Shown: positions 34,924 to 42,965, numbered from the stretch's first letter. The stretch is DNA of 64,000 bases from Treponema sp. UBA6852 (GCA_002449305.1 DKDI01000035.1:5993-69992), one strand, 5' to 3'. The notes: generated by a model not told the origin, from the letters alone. Made by a program: numbers and translations.

Positions 34924-35697
34924 ATGCTAAAGCTTAATCCTATTCAGTGTGATAAAATCTGGGGATACGAAAGGTGGATAGCTTCTACTCATCCTGATGG
35001 CTGCCAAAAAGATTTTCTAAATGCCATTGGAAAGGAATATCCGCTTATCGTGAAAGTAATTCAGGCGAATGAAACTCTTTCTGTTCAGGTTCATCCTGAT
35101 GACGAAACTGCAAAAAAACTTGAAGGGGAAGGCGTGCGCGGAAAAACTGAATGCTGGTATGTTCTTGATGCAGAGCCTGATGCCAAGCTTGCATACGGAA
35201 TAAAAGAAAATTTTTCCAAGGAGCAGATTGCTTCTTCTATACAGCAGGGAACTTTTCAAAATGAACTGAATTTTATCAGCGTAAAGAAAGGCGACTTTGT
35301 TTTTATTCCCTCTGGAACAGTCCACGCCATTGGAAAAGGAATCCGTGTTTTGGAAGTTCAGCAGTCAAGCAACATAACTTACAGAATGTATGACTGGGGA
35401 CGTCCGCGCGAGCTTCATGTTCAAAAAAGCCTTGCATCTCTTAAGAATAATAAGTTGCTAAAGACAGGTCCTTTTCCTGGAAAGTTTGAGTGCGAATATT
35501 TTTCACTTGAATTATTTGAGGAAAAAAGCTTTGTTCCCAAGAAACTGACTTTGCTTTACTTGCTTGAAGGTCAGAATGTTGAGCTTTGCGGTTCTGATGA
35601 AACAAAAATTCAGATGGAGCAAGAAGATATTGCTGTTGTTTTCCCTGATGAAACAGTTTCTATAACTGAAAATGCAAAGTTCATGAAGATTTGTTAG
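34924..35697 (+). CDS. manA: Mannose-6-phosphate isomerase, type I
   Basis: 257 aa, the short cupin form. Metal ligands are visible in QVHPDD (Gln, His), GKTECWYVLDA (Glu) and SGTVHAIGKGI (His); EVQQSSNITYRMYDWGR follows. It converts mannose 6-phosphate to fructose 6-phosphate, feeding glycolysis. A phosphomannomutase to make mannose 6-phosphate from the phosphorylase product is needed but not in the window. It is the last gene of the mannan operon, followed by a long terminator hairpin. Confidence 0.92.
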   Translation: MLKLNPIQCDKIWGYERWIASTHPDGCQKDFLNAIGKEYPLIVKVIQANETLSVQVHPDDETAKKLEGEGVRGKTECWYVLDAEPDAKLAYGIKENFSKEQIASSIQQGTFQNELNFISVKKGDFVFIPSGTVHAIGKGIRVLEVQQSSNITYRMYDWGRPRELHVQKSLASLKNNKLLKTGPFPGKFECEYFSLELFEEKSFVPKKLTLLYLLEGQNVELCGSDETKIQMEQEDIAVVFPDETVSITENAKFMKIC

Positions 35698-35702
35698 TTC
35701 TA

Positions 35703-35758
35703 TAAAGTGTTTTATGGCCAGAAACAACTATTTTTGGTTATAAAACACTTTACTTTTT
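35703..35758 (+). terminator. 22-bp stem terminator of the mannan operon
   Basis: TAAAGTGTTTTAT (35703-35715) pairs perfectly with ATAAAACACTTTA (35740-35752). Pairing continues inward for nine more positions, counting G-U pairs, to a 6-nt loop near 35725-35730. CTTTTTG follows. The stem begins 6 bp after the manA stop. Confidence 0.75.
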
Positions 35759-35950
35759 GTCAAAATAAAGTGTTTTTATTAAAAAACTAGATGATTTTAG
35801 TTTAAAAACAACTAGTTTTTGTCAAAAAACAGATGAAATTTGTCTTAAGACAAGTGTTTTTAGTCTAAAAATAGATGAATTTGTGTCATAAACAAGTGTT
35901 TTTCCTTTAAAAACAGATGAATTTGCTCAGAAACAAACTCTTTTTACTCT
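35759..35950. repeat. Tandem array of short AT-rich palindromes, 21-bp period
   Basis: About nine units, with centres near 35760, 35779, 35801, 35822, 35843, 35864, 35886, 35905 and 35927. Each has a T-rich left arm, a 3-nt centre (often GTC) and an A-rich right arm, as in TTTTTAGTCTAAAAA at 35858-35872. Links between units alternate between AAGTG and AGATG. T and A tracts recur every 10-11 bp, which predicts curved DNA. The remaining bases 35951-36058 are plain AT-rich sequence leading to the promoter at 36059. Confidence 0.75.
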
Positions 35951-36058
35951 CTGACTAAAATTTAAATGCACTGCTATTTAAAAGTACTTTGAAGTTTTTA
36001 GATATTTTTCTTTTAAATGTATCCTGTTTTTATGGACAACTTATCTTTGTTTTTTCTC

Positions 36059-36086
36059 TTGATAAATTTAGTCAAAATCTTATAAT
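36059..36086 (+). promoter_or_regulatory. Promoter of the 36097 gene
   Basis: -35 TTGATA (36059-36064), 16 bp, -10 TATAAT (36081-36086), 10 nt to ATG 36097. The implied leader is only 3-4 nt. Confidence 0.55.
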
Positions 36087-36096
36087 CGGAATTGAA

Positions 36097-36837
36097 ATGA
36101 AGAGATTTTTTTTGCTTTTCGGTTTGATTTTATCCTGCGCTTTTTGCTTTGCTTTTCCGAGCGTTTCGCAGTTTGTCGAAGCCGGCACTGGCTATGTTGC
36201 GGCAAAAAATGTGGAGCGTGACTTCAATCCCTTTAACTTTACTTACGGAATCGAGGAAAAGAACGAAAATTTCCTGAATTTTGCGCCGAATTTCAAGGCA
36301 CTTGCTTCCGTTCAGTTTTCCGACAATATTTTTGACTTTACAACGCTCGGCAACTATTTTATTCCGCGGATGAACCAAGAGACTGAATCCCAGAAAATCG
36401 GCTTCGGCGCGGAATTTATCTATCATTTTCAGCGTTATTACGATTTGTATTCTGAGCACGACATTTATCTTGAAAGTGTTTTTCGTCTTGCGCTAAAAGA
36501 CAGGCTTTTTTTTCTTGCAAATCTAGGTTCTGGCTTGAAATTTGCGCAAATTGACGCTGTTGACCGCGATTTTCTTTGGGATTTTTCTTTGAGCGGCTCT
36601 GTCGCCTTGAATTATTATTTTGACTGTGGCGCAGAAATTTACGGCTCTGTCGTCTCGCACACTCTTTACCGCTATCCGCTTGCGTTCACGCCGCTTTATT
36701 CTCTGGGTTTCGCATGGAATTTCAAGAGAGAATTCAGGCTCTCTTCTGATTTTGGCTTTCGCCTGCGCGACCAGTTTGTTGTTGCTCCTTACATCGACCG
36801 CTACGAATGGAATTTAAAAGCGAGGTTTTCATTTTGA
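36097..36837 (+). CDS. Predicted outer-membrane beta-barrel protein, unknown family
   Basis: 246 aa from ATG 36097; the frame is open from 35989 but the signal peptide starts here (MKRFFLLFGLILSCAFCFA). The mature part alternates aromatic and polar residues (YDLYSEHDIYLESVFRLAL, LNYYFDCGAEIYGSVVSH) and ends in a Phe (LKARFSF), as barrels do. I do not recognise a family. It overlaps the next gene by 4 bp (36834-36837), so the two are translated together. Base composition is higher in GC than in the mannan genes. Confidence 0.6.
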   Translation: MKRFFLLFGLILSCAFCFAFPSVSQFVEAGTGYVAAKNVERDFNPFNFTYGIEEKNENFLNFAPNFKALASVQFSDNIFDFTTLGNYFIPRMNQETESQKIGFGAEFIYHFQRYYDLYSEHDIYLESVFRLALKDRLFFLANLGSGLKFAQIDAVDRDFLWDFSLSGSVALNYYFDCGAEIYGSVVSHTLYRYPLAFTPLYSLGFAWNFKREFRLSSDFGFRLRDQFVVAPYIDRYEWNLKARFSF

Positions 36838-37778
36838 GAAGGTTTAGAAGACTTTTAAATTTGATTTCAATTTTGTTTTTGATTTCGCTTGCTTTTTCTT
36901 CATGCGCGAACTACGGTTTTTACCAGTTTTTGTTCGGCGAGGAAGACGTTGACGAGAGATTCAGCGGATTTTTAGACTTGAGCGGCGAAACTGTCCTTTC
37001 TTCCGGTTTGGACTTGGGCGGAAAATACAGCTTTATCGTTGTTACAGACGTTCACATTGGAGCGGGCGACGTTCACTCTTCAAAAATGAATGATTTCTTA
37101 GACGAGATTTCTTCCCTTTTTGAAAGCAGCGACAAGACAAAAGTTCCGAGATTCATAGTGAACTTGGGCGACACTGCCGACGGCGGGCATTTATCCGAAT
37201 TCAATGAATACAATTCCTATCTTGAAAAAATCAAAAAGCTTGCGCTTAAAAAAAATGTTGTAAGCTCGGCGGAAGATTTTAAGGTTTACACGATTCTTGG
37301 AAACCACGACCTTTACAACAACGGCTGGACAGACTGGAAAAAGACGATTTATCCGTACAAGTCATCGTATTATTTTTCGCTTTCCTCAGGCCCAGCCGGT
37401 TCAGCTTTGTTGCCGTTCTCTTTTTATTTTGTTGACACTGGAAACGGCGCGTTTGGAAAAGACCAGCTTGACGCTCTTGAAAAATTGCTGAAGTCAGATG
37501 CGAACCCGAAGATGGTTTTCTCGCATTATCCTTTTTACAGCGACAACGTTCCTTTGATGGCTCTTGAAGACACAGCTGAGCGCAATTATCTTCTTTCGCT
37601 TTTTGCAAAAAACAACGTGAAATCTCTTTTCGGCGGACACGTTCACAGGGTTTTTGAGCACGATTTAGGCAGCTTTTCGCAAGTGAACACTTCCGCACTT
37701 TTTAAGAACGGCGCATTCCGCCTTGTTACAGTGGACGAAAGCAGCGCAAGCGTCTCAACAAAGCTGATTGAGTTTTAG
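36834..37778 (+). CDS. Calcineurin-like metallophosphoesterase lipoprotein
   Basis: 314 aa from TTG 36834. I prefer this start because it gives a textbook lipoprotein signal peptide (RRFRRLLNLISILFLISLAFSSC) and a TTGA overlap with the previous stop, with GCGAGG 8 nt upstream; an ATG lies 27 bp further 5'. All metal motifs are intact: VTDVHIG (DxH), LGDTADGG (GD), LGNHDLYNN (GNHD), FSHYPF and GGHVHR (GHxH). It should be an extracytoplasmic phosphoesterase. Coupling to a barrel protein gene suggests phosphate scavenging at the envelope, as inference. Confidence 0.85.
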   Translation: MRRFRRLLNLISILFLISLAFSSCANYGFYQFLFGEEDVDERFSGFLDLSGETVLSSGLDLGGKYSFIVVTDVHIGAGDVHSSKMNDFLDEISSLFESSDKTKVPRFIVNLGDTADGGHLSEFNEYNSYLEKIKKLALKKNVVSSAEDFKVYTILGNHDLYNNGWTDWKKTIYPYKSSYYFSLSSGPAGSALLPFSFYFVDTGNGAFGKDQLDALEKLLKSDANPKMVFSHYPFYSDNVPLMALEDTAERNYLLSLFAKNNVKSLFGGHVHRVFEHDLGSFSQVNTSALFKNGAFRLVTVDESSASVSTKLIEF

Positions 37779-37822
37779 CTGTTGTTTTTCTATATTGAAC
37801 TAAAACTTAATATTCGGATTGA

Positions 37823-38233
37823 CTAGAATTTAAATGCGCGCTGCTGTTTTAAAAGCGATTTGAGTTTTTTTGTTTTAAGGCGTTTCTCTTTTGAAGCTGC
37901 ACTTGGCTTTGTTTTTATGCGCTTTTTGGTGATTTTTACAGCTGAAGTGATTTTTGATTCAAGCCGTTCCAGCGCAATTTTTCTGTTTTGCTCTTGAAAT
38001 CTTGAATCTTCGCAGTCAATAAAAATTTCAAAATCTTTGTTAATTGAAGATTTTAACTTGGCTGTTAAAAGTTCCAGTTCTTTTTCAGAAAGTCCTGCAA
38101 GCTTTGAAAGTGGAATTGAAATGTGAACTTTTGTATTTACTTTGTTTACATTTTGTCCGCCTTTTCCGCTGGAACGTGCAAATGAAAAAACTGCGTTGCT
38201 GCAAATTGAATTGTGGAGTTCTTCTTTGTCCAT
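37823..38233 (-). CDS. arfB: Peptidyl-tRNA hydrolase ArfB-like (RF-1 domain, GGQ)
   Basis: 136 aa from ATG 38233; the frame is open to 38302. The motif SSGKGGQNVNKVNTKV carries the catalytic GGQ of release factors. There is no codon-recognition domain, and the protein ends in a Lys/Arg-rich tail (KKRIKTKPSAASKEKRLKTKK...) that in ArfB/YaeJ enters the empty mRNA channel of stalled ribosomes. It should rescue non-stop ribosomes. It stands alone, convergent with the phosphoesterase gene. Confidence 0.88.
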   Translation of the reverse strand: MDKEELHNSICSNAVFSFARSSGKGGQNVNKVNTKVHISIPLSKLAGLSEKELELLTAKLKSSINKDFEIFIDCEDSRFQEQNRKIALERLESKITSAVKITKKRIKTKPSAASKEKRLKTKKLKSLLKQQRAFKF

Positions 38234-38351
38234 TGAATTTTTTTCGTAAAAATATTTCAGTCTGAAAAAAAAGGGATGTCCTAAAAGTATCTTTTCTGTC
38301 ATTTTCGGAGCAGACCCGAAAATCTAAATGCATATATTTAAATCATTTAGA

Positions 38352-38407
38352 GATTACTAACCGAGTTTGCTATGCAAACATCGCAGTATCAAGTACAACA
38401 ATGACAT
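38352..38407. repeat. Dispersed intergenic repeat, 56-bp copy
   Basis: Aligns without gaps to 14130-14185. Here the first hairpin reads GTTTGCTATGCAAAC, a perfect 6-bp stem, where the other copy has GTTTCTTTCAGAAAC: the arms changed together. It lies between the minus-strand arfB-like gene start and the asd stop. Confidence 0.7.
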
Positions 38408-38443
38408 TTAGAACTTATTAGACATCCCCTTGCTTGTTGTTTT

Positions 38444-39535
38444 CTACAGATTGTCAAAAAATCCTTTTGCCTTTAAAAGTTCTGCGTTCAGGATTCCGCC
38501 AAGGGCTGCACCGCGCTTTGTGTTGTGGCTAAGCGAAACAAACTTTATGTCAAACACATTGCATGGGCGAAGGCGTCCTATTACGCAAGCCATTCCTTTT
38601 TCTGTCTCGCGGTCGCGTCGTGGCTGCGGACGGTTTTCTTCGTGACGAACAACAATCGGATGTTCCGGTGCGCTCGGAAGATTCAATTCCTGTGGAACTG
38701 ATTTATAAGAAGTCCAGATTTTTTCAATTTCTTCAAGGCTTGGCTTTTTGTCCGCAAACTCAAGAGAAACACAAGCTGTATGTCCGTCGATTACAGGAAC
38801 GCGCGTACAAGTTGAAGAGACAACCGGATATTCAGCGTTCACGATTTTTCCGTCCTGAACTTTTCCAAGAATCTTAAGGCATTCTTTTTCTGTCTTTTCT
38901 TCTTCGCCGCCGATGAACGGAACGATATTGTCAATCATGTCAAAAGAAGGAACGCCCGGATAACCAGCTCCGCTTGTTGCCTGCAAAGTTGTAACAATCA
39001 TTCTTTTGATTGGATAGCCAGCCTGAATCAACGCATGAATCGGCATCATATAAGTCTGGAGCGAACAGTTCGGCTTTACTGCAATAAATCCTTTGTCCCA
39101 GCCGTGGTGCTTTTTCTGCTCGGCAATAACATCAAGATGAGAATAGTTGATTTCCGGCACAAGCATTGGAACATCTTCTGTCCAGCGGTTTGCAGAAGCA
39201 TTAGAAACAACAGGAATTCCTTCTGCGGCATAAGCAGCTTCCAAAGCCTTTATTTCTTCCTTGCCCATTTCAAGCGCAGAAAAAACAAACTGACATTTTC
39301 CAAGAGCCTTTTTTTCATCGTTTGCATCCTCAACAATCAAATCCGCAACGCCGGCAGGAATTTCAGCGCCGATAAGCCAACGGTTCTTTACCGCATCTTT
39401 GTATGCTTTTCCAGCTGAACGTGGGCTTGCCGCAACGTAAGTCACTTCAAACCAAGGATGATTTTCCAAAAGTTTTATATAACGTTGGCCAACCATTCCA
39501 GTTGCACCCAAAACACCTACTTTAATCTTTTCCAT
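38444..39535 (-). CDS. asd: Aspartate-semialdehyde dehydrogenase
   Basis: 363 aa from ATG 39535 (AAGGAG upstream). It has the nucleotide-binding GATGMVGQRYIKLL, then VSNASANRW, the active-site Cys in VKPNCSLQTYMMPIHAL, and SGAGYPGVPSFD. The C-terminal His region is ISSTCTRVPVIDGHTACVSLEF. Length and motifs fit the archaeal/fungal-type Asd rather than the E. coli type. It reduces aspartyl phosphate to the semialdehyde for Lys/Met/Thr and cell-wall diaminopimelate. It follows dapA on the same strand after 22 bp, so the two form an operon. Confidence 0.93.
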   Translation of the reverse strand: MEKIKVGVLGATGMVGQRYIKLLENHPWFEVTYVAASPRSAGKAYKDAVKNRWLIGAEIPAGVADLIVEDANDEKKALGKCQFVFSALEMGKEEIKALEAAYAAEGIPVVSNASANRWTEDVPMLVPEINYSHLDVIAEQKKHHGWDKGFIAVKPNCSLQTYMMPIHALIQAGYPIKRMIVTTLQATSGAGYPGVPSFDMIDNIVPFIGGEEEKTEKECLKILGKVQDGKIVNAEYPVVSSTCTRVPVIDGHTACVSLEFADKKPSLEEIEKIWTSYKSVPQELNLPSAPEHPIVVRHEENRPQPRRDRETEKGMACVIGRLRPCNVFDIKFVSLSHNTKRGAALGGILNAELLKAKGFFDNL

Positions 39536-39557
39536 AAAAAGCACTCCTTCTTTTCTA

Positions 39558-40472
39558 TTATAAGTTACATTCTTTTATTGCGGCTTCAACAACTTTTTTT
39601 GCTTCATCAGTTATTTCAACTAGAGGAAGTCTTACAGAACCAGCCGGAAGTCCTTTGAAATTCATTGCGTACTTTATTGAAGTTGGATTTCCATCTACAA
39701 AAGCTGCCTTGAAGAACGGAAGCATTCTGTAGTGAATTTCTCTTGCTTTGTCAAAGTTTCCTTTAAGTCCTTCTGCAACCATTTCTGTTACAAGCGCAGG
39801 TGCAAGGTTTGAAACAACAGAAATAACTCCATCTCCTCCAGCTGCCATAAGCGGAAGTGTAAGTCCGTCATCTCCAGAAAGAACTGCAAAGTCCGGTTTC
39901 TTTGATTTGATTTTTGCAATTACATCCATCATCTGAGAAATATTTCCGCTTGCTTCCTTTACGCCTGCAATGTTTGGAAGTTCCGCAATGCGCTCCAGCA
40001 AGTCGGTAGGAATATTAAGGCCTGTTCTTCCTTGAATATTGTAAACAACAATTGGAATTCCTACTTTTGAGACTGCTTCAAAGTGGCGGAAGATTCCTTC
40101 TTTTGATGGCTTGTTGTAATACGGAGTTACGACAAGAGCTGCGTCTGCTCCAGCTTTTTTTGCCCGTTCGCAATAGAGAACCGCGTCCTTTGTATTGTTT
40201 GATCCAGCTCCAAGAATTACTGGAATTTTTTTACAAGAGTTTTTTTCAAATTTGCGGACTTCTTCGAATACAATTTCGATAATCTTGTCTTCTTCGCTGC
40301 CGGGTTTTTCATCAAGAGTCGGAGTTTCTGCCGTCGTTCCCAGCGGAACCAGACCGTCTATGCCATGCTCCAACTGAAATTTTACATTTTTTCTGAAGCC
40401 CTCGTAATCTATTGAACCATCACTGTTCATGGGTGTAATCATTGCTGTAAAAGCACCGCGTAATTTAATCAT
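39558..40472 (-). CDS. dapA: 4-hydroxy-tetrahydrodipicolinate synthase
   Basis: 304 aa from ATG 40472, where GGAGG lies 7 nt upstream and MIKLRGAFTAMITPM is the family start; the frame is open to 40526. The motifs PLGTTAETPTLD and VVTPYYNKPSKEG are present, with the Tyr of IVVYNIQGRTG and the Schiff-base Lys in IAGVKEASGNI. It condenses aspartate semialdehyde with pyruvate. It is the first gene of the dapA-asd operon. A likely promoter lies about 35 bp upstream on the minus strand (TTGCTT, 17 bp, extended -10 TGCAATAAT). Confidence 0.95.
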   Translation of the reverse strand: MIKLRGAFTAMITPMNSDGSIDYEGFRKNVKFQLEHGIDGLVPLGTTAETPTLDEKPGSEEDKIIEIVFEEVRKFEKNSCKKIPVILGAGSNNTKDAVLYCERAKKAGADAALVVTPYYNKPSKEGIFRHFEAVSKVGIPIVVYNIQGRTGLNIPTDLLERIAELPNIAGVKEASGNISQMMDVIAKIKSKKPDFAVLSGDDGLTLPLMAAGGDGVISVVSNLAPALVTEMVAEGLKGNFDKAREIHYRMLPFFKAAFVDGNPTSIKYAMNFKGLPAGSVRLPLVEITDEAKKVVEAAIKECNL

Positions 40473-40562
40473 AGGGACCTCCAAATATTTTTGCATAATT
40501 ATTGCATTTTTATAGAAAAAAAGCAACGCAATGAAAATTTCATTATTGTTTTATAAAACAAA

Positions 40563-40616
40563 AAAGACCGCTCTGAAAAATGAAGCGTTAATTGCACTTC
40601 GCCCAGAACGGCCTTT
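40563..40616. terminator. Branched hairpin with flanking A and T runs in a divergent intergenic region
   Basis: AAAGACCGCTCTG (40563-40575) pairs with CAGAACGGCCTTT (40604-40616) at 11 of 13 positions. Inside it, GAAG (40582-40585) pairs with CTTC (40597-40600). It has an A run on the left and T run on the right, so it is terminator-like on both strands. Yet dapA and the 40785 gene point away from it, so no known transcript ends here. Either an unseen small RNA or a long dapA leader is implied. Confidence 0.55.
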
Positions 40617-40704
40617 GTTTTTCAATTTATATGTGAAAAACTATATATTTAATCTCTTCAACTTTATTGATTTGAATCATAGAGATGAAAAGAAGTGCTT
40701 CAAA

Positions 40705-40742
40705 TACCATGCAAATGGTAGTTTTATACCTAAAATATGGTA
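40705..40742. promoter_or_regulatory. Pair of TACC...GGTA palindromes, candidate operator
   Basis: TACCATGCAAATGGTA (40705-40720) and TACCTAAAATATGGTA (40727-40742) start 22 bp apart, two helical turns, just upstream of the -35 box at 40750. The first has 6-bp arms and the second 4-bp arms. They fit tandem sites for a dimeric regulator of the 40785 gene. Confidence 0.5.
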
Positions 40743-40749
40743 AATTTTA

Positions 40750-40778
40750 TTTGATTTTAGAATAACTTGGGTTATAAT
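40750..40778 (+). promoter_or_regulatory. Promoter of the 7TM-LuxR gene, leaderless layout
   Basis: -35 TTTGAT (40750-40755), 17 bp, perfect -10 TATAAT (40773-40778), then exactly 6 nt to ATG 40785 with no Shine-Dalgarno. Confidence 0.6.
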
Positions 40779-40784
40779 TCAGTT

Positions 40785-42965
40785 ATGAAAAATAAAAAAT
40801 ATTTGTTTTTTTTATCTGTATTTTTCGTATGCAATTTATTGCCTTTGTTTGCAAAAATAAAAAAATCAGCTGAAAAAGAAATTCCAATCCATGTAAAACT
40901 GTTCATTGATAAAACTGCGCAAAAAGATGTTGATGAGCTTGATGAAAGTTTATTTAAGAATACAAAAAATCCTATAAATCCTGGATTTTATGATGGAAAT
41001 TTATGGATTGAAATAAAGCCTGAGATTTCAGAAATTCAGCATTGCGTTATAAGCCTTGGAAATGAGTATATAGATTCTGCGGAATTCTATGAAAAGCGTG
41101 GAGGAAAATTTTTCTTAATTGGAAAAGTCGGACATAAAATTTCAACAGATGAAATAGAAGCTCCAGACAGTTTGCAGGCGTTTCCCGTTTTTAGAAATTC
41201 AGGATATGACGATGATACTTGCTTTAGAATAAAAATAAAAAATCATAATGGAAATTTTATATATATCAAGCTTGTTAATGAACTTGATTTTTTTAATTCA
41301 CGAAGAATTTATTTTGCAAAACTTTACACCGTTTTGGGAATATGTTTTTGCATTTTTGCTTTGCTTTTTATATATGCAATTGCTGTGCGCCGGCCAATGC
41401 CATTTTTTTTGTCAATGGCAGCGTTGTTTTACATTTTCCTTCAGCTTCAGTTAAAAGGAATTGGTCCTGTATTTTTGTGGAATTTCTTAAATCCGTTTTC
41501 ATTTTCAACACGGCTTGCATATTATTTTGAAAGTTTCATTCTGATGTTTTTAATTCTTTCCGCAGATACAGTTTTAAAAGGCAATTCAAAAATAGTTTAT
41601 AAAAAACTTTCTCCAGTTGAAATTCAGCTTATAGTTGTTACATTTTGTGTTCTTTTAACGGTGAGAGCAGAGCAGACAATGCTTTATTCTTATGCCGCGC
41701 TCTCTATAACGACAAAAGTTTTTTTTATTGCTTCCATATTTATGTGCTTCAGGGCAATGCAAAAGAATACAAGGATAATACTTTTGCTTTGGATTCCGCA
41801 GATTTTATTTTCTATGCTGGCTCAAATTGTAAGAATTTTAAGATTTAAAGGAAATAATGTTTTTTTTGATTTTATATGTTCCGATGAATTTTTAATTTCA
41901 TTTTTGTTTTACTTGCTGATTACAATGCCCTCGCTTTTTTTTATAACTTATAAAATTAGGCAAGAGTCTCATAATTCAAAAGTTGAGCTAAAAAAAATAA
42001 AGGCGCAAAACTCTGAGCTTCTTATTCAAAAAAATCTGATTGAGCGGCTTATGAAAAATATTTTAGTTGATTCTGCGCAAACTTTGAGCATGGCTGATAT
42101 TCTTTCTGGCCAGGTTTTTACTGCGAAAAATACTTCTTATATAGAAAGAATTAAAATAAATTCTGCAAAAATAAGCGACACGCTTGCAACTCTTAGAATG
42201 TGCAATGACGAATCTGAAATTCAAAATCAGCCGATTCTTCTTGCGGATTTTTTTAAAAGCTGCATTCAAGCTTCAAAAACTTTTTGCTCGTCTAAGCCCA
42301 ACACGATTTCTTATTCGATGGACATACAGCCAGAAACTGTGATTCTTGCGGACATGAGGGTTGTGGAACTTTTTTTTATATCGTTTTTGAATTCTGTAAT
42401 CGAAGTTTCTGTTCCGAATACCGAAGTTTCTGTTTCGTTGAAAGGTGATGAAGAAAATTTTATTTTTTCAATTTCGAATACAATGGATTCCCAGACAGTT
42501 GAAGAAGTTCTTTCTCGCATGGAAACTGAAAATGAAAAGCGTAATTTTACATTTCTTATGCGCATTGCAAAATTTTACCGCGGAGATTTGTCTGTTTCAA
42601 AAAATGACAGCAAGTTTAAATTTTCAGTTGTGTTTGATTTTAAGCGTGTTGAAAATTCAAAAGATTCCAGCGTGATAATAAATAAAACTAGATTTTCTCC
42701 GTCTAAGAAAAAAGAGCAAAAAAATTCGGAAAAGAAAAAGGAAGTTACTTTGATAAAAACTGGCGAAGAAAAATCAGAGGACTTTATGAAAAAATTATCT
42801 TCAAGAGAAAAACAGATTGCAGAACTTATAATTTCTGGAAAAAGCGACAAGGATATTGCGGAGGAACTTTTTATAAGTCCTGGAACTGTTGCAAGCCACA
42901 ACAAAAAGATTTTCAAAAAACTTGATGTTCATAGCCGTGTTGAGTTGATGAATAAATTGCGTTAA
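40785..42965 (+). CDS. Membrane sensor: 7TMR-DISM-like domain, degenerate kinase core and C-terminal LuxR HTH
   Basis: 726 aa from ATG 40785. A signal peptide (to about residue 25) precedes an extracytoplasmic beta domain (about 30-175; GFYDGNLWIEI, SAEFYEKRGGKF) of the 7TMR-DISM extracellular type. Seven membrane segments follow (about 180-400). A coiled coil (HNSKVELKKIKAQNSELLIQ) leads to a segment with histidine-kinase-like layout but without a phospho-His or the ATP-binding N and G boxes. The last 65 residues are a full LuxR HTH (LSSREKQIAELIISGKSDKDIAEELFISPGTVASHNKKIF). The whole reads as a transcription factor tethered to the membrane. It lies alone between dapA and aroC. Confidence 0.8.
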   Translation: MKNKKYLFFLSVFFVCNLLPLFAKIKKSAEKEIPIHVKLFIDKTAQKDVDELDESLFKNTKNPINPGFYDGNLWIEIKPEISEIQHCVISLGNEYIDSAEFYEKRGGKFFLIGKVGHKISTDEIEAPDSLQAFPVFRNSGYDDDTCFRIKIKNHNGNFIYIKLVNELDFFNSRRIYFAKLYTVLGICFCIFALLFIYAIAVRRPMPFFLSMAALFYIFLQLQLKGIGPVFLWNFLNPFSFSTRLAYYFESFILMFLILSADTVLKGNSKIVYKKLSPVEIQLIVVTFCVLLTVRAEQTMLYSYAALSITTKVFFIASIFMCFRAMQKNTRIILLLWIPQILFSMLAQIVRILRFKGNNVFFDFICSDEFLISFLFYLLITMPSLFFITYKIRQESHNSKVELKKIKAQNSELLIQKNLIERLMKNILVDSAQTLSMADILSGQVFTAKNTSYIERIKINSAKISDTLATLRMCNDESEIQNQPILLADFFKSCIQASKTFCSSKPNTISYSMDIQPETVILADMRVVELFFISFLNSVIEVSVPNTEVSVSLKGDEENFIFSISNTMDSQTVEEVLSRMETENEKRNFTFLMRIAKFYRGDLSVSKNDSKFKFSVVFDFKRVENSKDSSVIINKTRFSPSKKKEQKNSEKKKEVTLIKTGEEKSEDFMKKLSSREKQIAELIISGKSDKDIAEELFISPGTVASHNKKIFKKLDVHSRVELMNKLR

